In this document: positions 36,201 through 49,167 of the stretch, one piece after another
How the letters are laid out: the number at the start of each line of letters is the position of its first letter
Numbering within the stretch: the first letter of the stretch is position 1
Program-made: the position numbers and the translations under genes
Notes under the pieces: model-generated
What the model was told of the DNA's origin: nothing
What the model saw: the letters and a program-made list of their open reading frames with translations, nothing else
The model's database searches: none
Source: Steromphala cineraria
Lineage: Eukaryota > Mollusca > Gastropoda > Trochida > Trochidae
NCBI GenBank assembly: GCA_916613615.1
Contig: OU744725.1
Location: forward strand, 59,094,575-59,158,574
Direction: 5' to 3'
DNA length: 64,000 nucleotides

Positions 36201-39200
36201 AACGCTTCTTGCATCGAAAGGGTGGTTCATATCACAATGCCTTTGCCATCATTTAGTAGTTATATTACGCCTAACTCCGTGGGTTCCAGCAGTTTCCCCT
36301 GGTGGAAAAAAATTGCACCACAATCCATTTGAATTTCTTTAACAAATGACAACGCTTCTCACATCGAAAGGGTGGTTCATATCACAATGCCTTTGCCATC
36401 ATTTAGTAGCCAAAATGATAAATTTAGAACAGCGTCGCTAATTGCACAAGTAACTTTGATTGCCTTCAATCAGGCGTCTTCGATTCTATCCCACAAACTC
36501 GGCGTAATATAACAGAGGCTGTATCAACATTTCATGACTTGATCTGTCTCTGTGGGGAGAGAATGGAATATAACTGGCACGGGTCTGTATTTTTCAAAGC
36601 TGTGTTCTAAGAACATGTAACTATACAGAGCGTTGTCAGACATTGTTAACATGAAATAACCAATTGAGATTGTACGCTGGTAGAGACACATACTTGACTC
36701 TTTCATGGGAGGTTTATTGAACAGACTGCTTTACCAGCTGAGCTAGAGGGACATCCCAATTGTTTGAACCCTTTTGACCTAGTATAATTTTATGACATGA
36801 TACTGTACGCCAGCCACCAAAAGCATCATGCTAAGCATTTTTCAATATTTTGGCCATATGCTGTATCATCATAATAATTTCACAGCAGATTGAAAACTTG
36901 CTTGAAAACTATACAAGAAGCTGTATCGAAACGTTGTGTACTCAGAATAAAGAAGTTGTTATCCATCAATATTCATCCTCATTAGAATGAAAACTGTTCA
37001 GGATATGCCATTCTTTTAAATTTCACTTTATATGATTAAATGTTAATTAAGGCAGTTCAACCAAAAGAAATAGTACAAGAATGTAGTTAATGCTCAAGTG
37101 CCATAAATAGTTAGAACAATGAAAATATTGGGGTTTATAAAGACATCCTGGCCATGTGCATGGGTGTATCCCATACCAAACATCAAAACATATATATATA
37201 TATATTAATTTTTTTATTAACAAACCATTTTCAAACTGATAAAAATATTATTATAATCATAAACAAAAGTATTAAAGGTATTTGTTAGTACTATCACATT
37301 GCATGCAATTCAGATTTCATGTTTCATTTCTTTCAAGATTTTTTGGGAAAATTTTCATGCTGTAATTTGAACTGAAGTTCAAAGAAAACTTCAAAATGAA
37401 TCCAAAATACCTGGACTCTGAAATTGGAAATCATCTGACAAAAAAAAAGAAAGTAAATCACATTTTCTCTACAGTTTCAATGAAAAAAAGCCCATTTGAA
37501 CAATACTTTGTGGGTTGAATAAATATTTAAAAGCATGCAGATGCAATATTTTCAGGAAATTTGAAATTTGTTGTATGCTAATAATGGCTTACTTTAGTCG
37601 AATCAGCATTCCTTCTTTTGCTTCAACATTATTATAGTTATTTGATGAGCTTTTTGATGGAGTGACCTATTCTAAATATGTAATCAATGGAATTATTAGC
37701 CAACAGTGATTGGGAAAAACAGGGACCATAGACCATTTTGCACATTGGATGAAAAACTGGCGCTTTACAATTTTAAAGTTTACTATCCATAAAAAAGGCA
37801 ATGTCCAATTGAAATTCTGAAAATACCAAAAACCCTGGAAATGGCCCATTGTCAAAGGTGTCTTTCCCAATCCCTGAGTCAAGCATAGACTATTGTGATA
37901 TATCAATGCTCATTTGTTCTTTACTTTTCTAAAAATAGTAAAGGTCAAAATCATTAACTGTGATCGAAATTGTTAAAGAATACCAAGGTAGTTCAGGTTA
38001 ACAGGTCAATTGCAGTCAAAAATGGTATTTTTGCTTCTAGAAAAGGCATATCGTTAGCTAACTATTCATGTGTACTCCAGATGAAGATGCAAGTCTTTAA
38101 AAGTGTGCAAGAAAATTATCAATCATGCTGAAATTTGAAGATGTGCAACATTGAAATTCACTTCTAATCAAAAATAGTTTCTATAAGATAGCAAGGTAAA
38201 AAAACATTGCTCCTGGGAAAAGTTTCCGATTTAAGCAAAATAAGTTTTTCATCATCATAGAAAATGAAAAAATAAAAATCAATGATGTTGGTCTTATTTT
38301 GTGACTATCCAAAACTTCCCTCAGGAGCAATCTTAAAATACAAACTATTATAATTGCACTTCTATATAAAAATCTCGCACATTTTCTAACACAAAGAGCA
38401 GATTATCAATTATTCAAGTGCTAAAATTTCATCAACAATAAAAAATATATTTTTGATATATTAAGTAAAGCAAGTAAATGTTAATATCAAAAAAATCTTC
38501 AGTAGCTGATCAAAGAATTAAGGAAGGGGTGGGGGTTCACCTATTGAAGGAGGAGGGGGGGTTCCCTCCCCCACATTGTTCATTTCTTATATATATTTCA
38601 CCAGGAGCAAGCCCACTCCCTCCACCTTAATTTACCACTTGTGTTTGGCAGACAGACAGACAGACAGACAGATTTTTTTATTTAAGTCTCGCCTCAACAT
38701 GGTACAGACATATAATAAATGGCACTAACATGACAGTTTGATCAGCTGATAATAATGAAATGAGGGGATACATTTCCTAGGTTATTTATTCTATTTCAAA
38801 GGATCAAGTAAAGAGGACCCTTGGTAAAAACTGTTTATAAAGACCAAAGAATAGTTTTCTGCCTCAAACTATCCATTTCAGAATCCTGTCTTCAAAGAAT
38901 AATTCTAAGTCTTCCCAGTGGAAGAGGTGATTCTTGGGTAAAACAACTTGCCTTGTAAGGCACAACTCATGTCAGTCTTAATCACTGGTTAAATAAGCCT
39001 TGCATTGTGCAGTTTGGCCACCTATTTTCTGATAGCTAAGATAAGAAAATACATAAGTGAGCACAGCTCACATGCCCCTGCTGCAATTGTACATAACAAC
39101 ATAAAATTAAATAGAAACATTTTGTCATGTGAATGAGTGATGATTAAGGTCAATGGACCCTGGAATTGTAACCCCTAAAAGGCACATCTGCACCACAAAG

Positions 39201-42200
39201 GTCAAATCATATAAAATTTGAAGATTCTCAGGTCAGAGTTGTCAAGTTTTCTCCGAAAATGATTTCTGACGCACAGATAGATATGAGGAGTGCTGTATAG
39301 ATCTGACTCAATCGTAGCGGGGTATAATAAGATACCTTTTTACAAAGAAGTTCTGACTATTCTTAGTTATTTGAAACAGGCGTTGTATAACCAGTTGAAA
39401 GTTATTCAACAAATGTTGCATGACAAAAACAAGTTATTCATCGATACTAACAACAAAGGAAGTACTATTTTGTAATCAGGAGATCGGGTTGCTTCAGATT
39501 TTCAATTCATCCTAATTTTTTCATTTAGGCTTTTTCTTCTCTGCATTAGGTATGCATTTGAGAAATGATGATTGTTCTAAAATTTTAATGCAAATGAGAT
39601 TTTGATTCCATGTTTATCTGAAATAAAGCACAATCGTATTTTTGTTTCAATTTAGTCAAAAAAGAGTTGTCTCCCTTTTGTCTTGAAAAAATTGTTGATA
39701 TCAACACAAACTCGTAATGTAATCTCTTTATAAGACATTATTTTCTCTGAGGAAATTATTTGTACATTTTTTTAGCTCTTCAGCGTGCTCGACTGAACTA
39801 GAAGTTCCATTTAGAATTCTCCTTAAGGTTACTACTAATCAATGATGAGCAATTTTTTCGGTGCAAAGCAGAATGACTTCAATCCACTAGTGATAAAGAC
39901 TGTTATCAGTTGTATCTTGCAAGGGAAGTTTTGATTACAAAAGTGAGATAAAGTTGATTGACATGGGGTTGACAGACATACAACAATGGGGGAAGAATGA
40001 AGATACAGAGAGCCTGAACAAATCCAGGCTGCTATTAGTCACACGACATACCGATCTCTCAGCTGTCTGCTCACGATCCAACCAATCATAACAGTTAGAA
40101 TATGATGTCTATGTTGTTTTTCTTTGATAATAAACTCAAGCAATAATTGTGCACTAATCAAAAAACAAATTCAAATACACATCGAGGCATTTTTTTCAAT
40201 AAAAAAGTCAGCAAAAATTAATTGATTATCGAAAGTATTTTTTCAAAATAATGTATGATGATTTAGTTTTATTATTTGCAGCTATTCAGGTGTGCAACAT
40301 TTACCTAGACAAGTTTATGTACACTTGTAAACTATTGGTGCTTATACTTTTGGATATTTGTGAAAAACTTCCAACATAATTATATAACAATAATAAACTA
40401 AAGAAAAAAAAAGATTTTCAAAGCAGGGTCGATTTAGTGTTGTGTGATAACTGCAAAGCTGACATGTTACTCTGGGTGCACTTTTGTATTATTTTGAAAA
40501 ATATGACCCTTTTTATAAACTGTCTTTAAAAAATTTTTATATTGTAAAATGTAATCGCATCACACAATCACATTTACTGTTACTTGCACAAGGTGCAACC
40601 TGCTTGTAAATTTTACTTGCACTTGCTGAAATTAACTTGCACAAGTGCAAGTTGTAAATGGCTAAATCGAACCCTGAATATATAACGTGACATCGGTTCT
40701 TAAAAGAACAAAATCAATTATTCAATCAAATAACTCATCAAAACATTACAACCAACTTTTTAAAATTCTCAAGTAACTAAATCAACATTTTCAAACCTTT
40801 ATCTTCTAAGAGGAACAGGTACCATTTGCAAAAGAGTTTTTCAAAGAGTTTCAGCAATTTCGAAAAAGAAAGTATATTGATCATTGTGAATTATATGAAA
40901 AATAAGAAAACCACTCAAACACAGAATATTTTTCAAAAACTGCTATTCAAGTTATAATGATGTAAATGGATTAAATTGATAAATATGACAATATAAAAAG
41001 AAAATGTTCAAAAATATAAGAAGTGCATAAAAGTGCTTGTAAAAATTGGTATGAATATGTCAATATATTATTCATACAGCTCAACTTTTAACTACAATCA
41101 AAATTAATATCCTATCCTAAATACAGATCTATGTACAAGATTTAAGTATATTAAAAAACTCCTTTGACATTTACCAGTTTTATATCAAATTTTCTAGTAT
41201 ATCAAGATGCATTAATCTACACTCTTTTCAGCATGCATGAAGAGTCATCCTCACAAGATGCAATATACTAGACAATATTATAATAAGAATGATAATCATA
41301 ATAATCATTAACTCACATGGTTGATTGGGTTCTTCTTGACATGTGTGACTGACGCCTCAAACTCCGGTCGGATTGTTTCCTGGAAAATAAATTATATAAA
41401 CTTATGAAAAACTTGCTCATTTGTTGTGAAGAATGTAGAATTTAATGTTGTTGCACTAAGTTATTTGTTATTTTAATAAAGAGCTCAATGTATACATTGC
41501 ATTGAGGTTTAAAACATTTTCAATTAATTTCAGATGGAAGGCATTTGATAAACAAATAATTCTCACTCGCTTTAATCAAGACAAAATAAATGTCAAACTC
41601 GCTTAAAAAAAACATCATATATAATTAAAGGCATTGAGGTATTTTCTTAACAAAATATAGTGATGTCACAAAAAGAAACAAATTTAACCAATGTGATATT
41701 TTTTTCGAATCAACATATTTCTTAAACAAATGTACAAAGTTTCAAGAATTTATGTGCCTAACTCAAATGTCTTAAAGGTGATCCCACTAAAATGGATGCA
41801 TGCAGTTACCTCATGATACATAATTCCAGGACTATAAAGATGATGGATGGACGATGCAGACTTACAGATTATTTTGCATATAAACTAATATATATATAAG
41901 GGGGAAATTTCAGTAATGAAAACAAAAAAAAATTTCTTTCAGTCCTCCAAAAACAGAAAGTCTACTCACTTCTTCCTCAAAGTCAGCCACGTCCCAGTCA
42001 TATTCTATCTCTGCTGTTCTTCGCTTCCACATCTCGGAGAACACCGTCGCTGGAAATAGTGAAATAATTTAAATTAAGATCCGATCCACCAAAAACTCTT
42101 TTTAATCAAATTCATAAGATAAAACATATCCTCTTATCAATCAGATGATTTTCTTTAATGAGGTTCTTTTTTAAATACAATACATTTATTTATAGATCAT

Positions 42201-44449
42201 AATCAAATCTATCTATAAACCATTTTATATTAAAAAAAATATTATCTATTATCATTTAAACTTTACTTATTTTCTTCATTTAAAAAATATTTCTAATGAA
42301 ATCCAAGAATTTATTCCTGTAGCCAACAGTGAAAACTACAACACTGTGGACAAACGAAAAGAAACATGGGATGAACAATTTGCTAGGAAAGATTAAAGAA
42401 AAGTTACAATGACCAAAATGAATTACCCCATAGCGCCATAAATCCTGCAAATGCCACGGTGGCAAGGTTGTCAAAGAGATAGGTAGCATGGGATGAACAA
42501 TTTGTTAGGAAAATTTAAGAAAAGTTACAATAACCAAAATGATCGAATTAACCCATAGCGCCATTAATCCTGCAAATGCCACGGTGGCAAGGTTGTCAAA
42601 GAGATAGGTAGCATGGGATAAACAATTTGTTAGGAAAAATTAAGAAAAGTTACAATGACCAAAATGAAATACCCCATAGCGCCATAAATCCTGCAAATGC
42701 GACAGTAGCGGGGTTGTCAAAGAGGTAGGTAGCCTGCGAGTAGCGGCAACTTCTCTCAAGCTTCCAGTAGGGGCAGCGTTGGTCACACAGAGGACACATC
42801 GTGTTGTTACCCGCCTTGTTCGTATCACAGATTTCCGTACTGGTAACAGTTAAAAATAAATTGTTGCGAATATCATTGCGTTAACCCTTAACTTGCGGGA
42901 CCTGGATTAATCTGATGATGCTGATAAATTTGAGTTCGTGGCTCCCGGATTGCCAACTCCTGCTCTCGCGGGAGCATTTGATATGATTTGAATTAATACC
43001 CGCAGGTCACGGACAATTGTAACTGATGATCATTTTGAATTTTAAGATTTTAGTATTTATAACACTTTTTTACAATAGAATATAATTTATGGTGATATTT
43101 CAAGATTTAAAATTGAAAATTAAAGACCTGAGACCTGTTTTCATTTGAAGTCATTGAAACATAATTAACAAATTATGGTTGAGGATAGTCATCAGTCATA
43201 CTCTATAGTTGGTTGAAAATTCATCTTTTTTGGGGCGTTGCAAGGTCCAAATCCAATCACAATTCCTTCCATCACAATTCGTAACAGTATAAATGTCAAC
43301 AACTCTTATGTTTTAGTTGTTAGGATAACATAAAAAGTAGCTTGATGGTTGTAATTTCCATTACTGTCAAAAATCCAAAATAATTTTCATAACTACAGTA
43401 GGACTCGGATATAACGAACTCCAAGCGACCAAAGAATTTAGTTCGCTATACGCATATAATTTAAATGATATTATATAGGGGCGGGACTTGAAAATTTGTT
43501 CGCTTTATCCGAGTGTTCGCTATATCCGTGTTCTACTGTACATAATTGCAAACATTTCTTGCTCAGTTATTTGACCCACCTGACGACATCATCAAACAAG
43601 GTCCCGAGCCCATAGAAGAAAGCGATGAGACCCACAATGGCGGCAGGGATCAACATGCTGGTGTAGTACCCGAGCCAGCTAAAGTAGATTCCGATCTTCT
43701 CCCCAAAGTACCGTCTGAAATATCATATTCATATTTCTATTATTTATATTACGATATGGTCAATAGATTAGAGATATAGTTGGATCTTGGAATATGAATA
43801 TTTATATTACGCGCAAATCCATACACTCGTGGTTGCTCAAGGCGCTTACATGGTTTCCCCTGGTCAATGGCATTCTTTCACCATCCGATAATTTTTCAGA
43901 TTCAAGTCCCTAGGGAGTATTCAACCTGCATCATATGTGGTGATCAGTTTAGGGACCATTTTATGCCTCACAGGGTACCTATTCACAGCTGGATAAACTG
44001 AGACACATGGTCACAGTAGTTTGTCCAACACTGCTGAACACGGATAACTGTGCCAAGTTTTTGTTGCACTACACACTAGGGCTCCAGGGTGAAACTTATA
44101 GAGTTCTAACAGAGGTGAACTCTAGGTTTTTACACCTTAGCCTGGATGGGATTCGAACCCCAGACCTCAGAAACGTGAGACCCGCGCTCTTGCCAACTGA
44201 GCTATTCCGATTGCCAAGCATGAACTTTCAGCGCCAAGTTTAAACATTCTAGACATTTTATTCAGATAATTTAACGCATAACATCAGACATTGCCCCTAT
44301 CAAGAGTATTTCACTTATATTAAGGATGCTAGTATTATTGCAGGGAGAGTAGGCTATGCATTGCGGTTAGACCTGCAAGGAACTGCTGGAACTAGCAAAC
44401 TATAGGTATACTGCACTGAATTCAGTGTAGCATTGCACCCAAACCTTTA

Positions 44450-44480
<31 letters not shown>

Positions 44481-47400
44481 ACTGTATTGAGAACAGTATC
44501 CTACTGCAGACAAAGTCTCCGAGCCCCTGTCATGATTTAGAAAGTATGACACTGATACAGTTTAGTAGCTACCTCGTAGCATTAAATAATTATCCTCTAA
44601 TTGGATGAGGAAAATCATTATTGGCATTTGATTATGAGTTTACCATACCTGATATGATCTAGAGGCTGGAATTTGTACCACACCCACGGCTTGGCCCATA
44701 CTTCATACAGCAACTAAAGACAAAAAACGTTTCATTATCAAATTTGCCCTTGTGAATGTAATGATATATTTTTTTATTAACTACAGATGTAGGAACATTT
44801 ATCAGAATCTGTCATTTTCCTGAATAAATATCAAATAAGCTTCAAAAGCAACTGTTTGCACTAAAAGATAAAGTAAAAATATCTCTTTAAGGGGCAGTAG
44901 CCCGTTTTTTGATAATTTTATATTTTAAATGTTTCACTGATAATTGTAAGCTAATGCTAAATGTATTAATTTCACAGTGTTAAAAATCTCATTACACAAA
45001 CCAATCATCCATATTGAGAGGACAAAGTATGAAGATTCACAAAATAAATTAAAGGTGTTCACACACAATAATGCCTTTATGTGAATCTTAATAACATGTT
45101 CTCTGACTATCGATGATTGGTTTGTGTTATGAGATTTTTGACACTATCAAACTAATACACTAAGCATTAATGTTCAATTAGTGAAAAATTTAAAATATAA
45201 AATTTTCAAAAATGTGCTACTGCCCCTTTAAAGACATTGATGTGGAACAAAATATATTTGAATCAATAAGAATTACAACATTTAAAGGGGCAGTAGCACG
45301 TTTTTAGAGGGAATATGAGGTGATGTCAGGAAAATGAAAATAAATGGTTCCAATTGAAAGGCAATGTATTCAAACCAAATGGAGCAGTAATAATTCAAAT
45401 ATATAATGTAAAGTTTAGCCATGCGATTCCTTTTCTTACACAAAATGAATTAAAGGTGTTCACACAAAAATGGCCGCCAATGGATTTTAGGTAAATCTTC
45501 ATACCTTGTTCTCTGACTATGAATGATTGGCTTGTGTAATGAGATTTTTGACACTATCAAAGTAATACATTTAGCGTTAACATACAATTATCAGTGAACA
45601 TTTTTAAATATAAAATTCTCAAAAGACGTGCTACTGCCCCTTTAAACAACATACATGTCTGTCGTTGGCCTTGCCCATTGTGAGAAGAGAGTGGTCACTC
45701 TTGTAATTTCCCTGTAATATAAAAACATAATTAGTTACCTTAACATTTCCTATCATAAATTACAGCATGATTTAATCAAAATTTTAATTTCAAATTGTTT
45801 TCTAACACAAAACATGTACACTTTCTCATTACTTATTCCATCCTTTACCATTACTATTCATCAAATTTAAGTAAATTGTGCAATCAGTGAAAATTGTTAG
45901 GATTCATGCTTAACTGCAAATTTAGCCCTTTTGTAACAATGGTCATGTGGGAAGCTAAAACTAGGGTACAGGTTTCGGGGAAAATTATCCCTTTTTTCAT
46001 ATTTTCTTCATGTACTGACCTGTATTTTGTAACAATGGTCATGTGGGAAGCTAAAACTAGGGTACAAGTTTGGGGGTAAAAACTGTCCCTTTTTTCATAT
46101 TTTCTTCCATGTACTGTCCTCTATTTTGTAAATTTGGTCATGTGGGAAGCTAAAACTAGGGTACAAGTTTGGGGGTAAAACTGTCTCTTTTTCATATTTT
46201 CTTCCATGTATACTGACGTCTATTTTGTAACAATGGTCATGTGGGAAGCTAAAATAGGGCACAAGTTTGGGGGTAAAACTGTCCCTTTTTTCATATTTTC
46301 TTCTATGTACTGTCCTCTATTTTGTAACATTGGTCATGTTGGAAGCTAAAACTAGGGTACAAGTTCGGGGGTAAAACTGTCCCTTTTTTCATATTATCTT
46401 CCATGTACTGTCCTCTATTTTGTAACAATGCATGGTCATGTGGGAAGCTATAACTTGAGTACAGGTTTGGGGGAAAATTTTCCCTTTTTTCATATTTTCT
46501 TCCATGTACTGTCCTCTATTTTGTAACAATGATCATATGGTAAGCTAAAACTTGAGTACAGTTTTGCGGGAAAACTGTCCCTTTTTTCATATTTTCTTCC
46601 ATGTACTGTCCTATATTTTGTAACATTGGTCATGTGGGAAGCTAAAACTAGGGTACAAGTTTGGGGGTAAAACTGTCCCTTTTTCATATTTTCTTCTATG
46701 TACTGTCCTCTATTTTGTAACATTGGTCATGTGGGAAGATAAAACTAGGGTACAAGTTTGGGGGTAAAACTGTCCCTTTTTTCATATTTTCTTCATGTAC
46801 TGACCTCGTGAAGTGGGTAGGCTGCTACATATGAGTTGGAACTCAACATCTTCTTGATTCCTGGAGTGAGAAATAACAAATAGAATTATAAACTAAAATA
46901 ATTTACGAATTGTTTAGAATATTCACCTTGTCAGAATACAAGTACGAGTTGTTCGTCATGTTGACTGTTTTCATGACCTGCTAGAAGGTGGGGGTCGCCT
47001 CATATCTGAGATATATGATTTTGGCAGCAATTTGGGGGGCTGAGAAATGGGTTGCCTTATGCACCAGGTCGCCTTATAGATTGAAATATATATATGGTAG
47101 TATTTTAGTATCAAGTTGTAACAAAGTATTGACGTACTGTATTTTAGTTGAAATAAGCATACAGTGATAGAAATAGAAGGTCAAGGCTGCTGTTGTTGAA
47201 ATTTATTGTACAGAAAGTTAAACATCAGTACAATGTGAGATCAGGGCGGCGCTAACCTACGCTATAGAAATGAGGTTTGGTCAGAATGTCAGACCAGTCT
47301 GATGAAGGGGGTCCAACGACCCACGAAACGTAACATTAAAATGTGGAACTTTCAACGAGTGTCATTACTTTATCAGTACAATGCCTTTACTTTATCAGTA

Positions 47401-49090
47401 CAATGTTACTGAAGGACGTCACTGTAATGTAACCCACCAAACTTGTTCTTCTTCTTGTCCCCGACATCCTCGTACACGGCTCTAGCCAGGATCTGGTAGA
47501 CGATGAGACTGCGCTGGGCCGTGTTGAAGAACGTGTCTTTGTCCTTGATGATGAATCTGTGCACAATTCATACTTGGTGTTATCAACAGTCATTTAAATT
47601 ATCCTTAGACATTCTTGAATGTGGCAGTACCTGCATGCATAGTCACTGAACAAAAATCATCTTTCACTGAGCGCTTATCCTAATACTATACTGAATGTGA
47701 CGGTAGTTGCATAGTCATAGTCCTAGTCACTAAACAAATATCTTTCTTCATATGCTGAACACTTATGCTAATACTTTACTGAATGTGACGGTAGTTGCAT
47801 GCATATATCACTGAACACTTAGATTGCTCCAACATTGAAGAACACTTAATCTGTTTCAATAATCACTTAGCTTCCATCACTGTACAATTATATATTTCTA
47901 TATCAAAGATAAGTGCATTAGCATGCATAATCACGGACACTTATTCTGCTTATATCCTGAATATGATAGTACTTGCATGCATAACTACTGCAAACTTAAT
48001 TCGCTTCTATTCTGATATACTGCTATGCATGATGTTTGGAAATTTCTCTCGCTTCTATTCTGTATGTGAAATGTATGCATGCATGATGCTGAACACTTGC
48101 TTCTATGCATAATATGACAGTACTTTTATGCAAAATCACTTAATTATCCTGCTTCATACAAGCTGAAACAATACATGCATGCAAATAACTGAATATCTAT
48201 CCTGTTTTTGCCTAACAAGACAACTTCCTCATTCTTGTTCCTATTATGCTCTTTAACATGAATAAGATAGTTCTTCCATAATCAATTAAACCTTTCCTGA
48301 TTATATTATGAAAATGACAGTAATTGCATAAACAACCACCGAACACAAGTTTCTATCCTGAAATCAGGATTCAACCTCATTATTATACAATATCATAGCT
48401 GTGATTCGAGATTGTCTTCACTGGATGAAGATAAAGAACAACTTTGATGGATAGCCAATTTCTTTTTGTGATATATGCAATATGTTTCGCAGTGATTAGG
48501 AAAGGCAGGGTCCATTGGCCATTTTGCACATTGGATGAAAAAATGTCCCATTAAAATTTTGAAGTTTACTATTGATCTAATGGGAAATGGCCCATTTGAA
48601 ATTCAGAAAATTACCAAAAACCGTGAAAATGACCCATTGTCAAAGATGTCTTTCCCAATCCCTGTGTTTCAGCGTATACTAGCACTGATGCCAAAATACT
48701 TGCTTCCACAATGTTTCATATATTGCAATAAAGAAGTTGACTATTATCAAACTTGTTTTTAATAATCAAATCAGTTTGGAAAATGCCAAGAAGCCAAAAT
48801 GAATGAAGTTGCATAAAAAATTCCCATGAACCAAATTACATAGGTCAAACAACGTTTTTAAACTCCTTTCAGGAAACACTTATATATCTTGGTTCATTTA
48901 TCTGATAAAATATTTCCAAATAACTTCTGACCAATGGGAAATAGAAATAACATATAAATGTTATTTTGAAGGGCAGAAAGTTACAGTAAATTCCATAGTG
49001 TTTATACTTTCAAATTCATGTAAAGTCATAACAACAACAAATTGTAAAAATAAATTATCTTAAATAATTATAATTATAATAATAATAATG

Positions 49091-49167
<77 letters not shown>

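Larger units (their letters stand above)
34784..41316. other. Large anoctamin intron (exon 13 to 14)
   Basis: 6.5 kb, AT-rich. Holds the CATTCTCTCC MITE at 36058, a tRNA-like fragment near 36717-36757 (box-A-like tagctcagctggtaaagcag on minus), the MITE at 37704, a short GACA microsatellite at about 38650-38672 and the MITE at 40423. No missing exon is needed and no other gene is seen. Confidence 0.6.

Noticed and set aside
44140..44215. Functional tRNA gene
   Set aside because: Promoter boxes are present but the acceptor stem does not pair well and the sequence continues into a SINE-like body.
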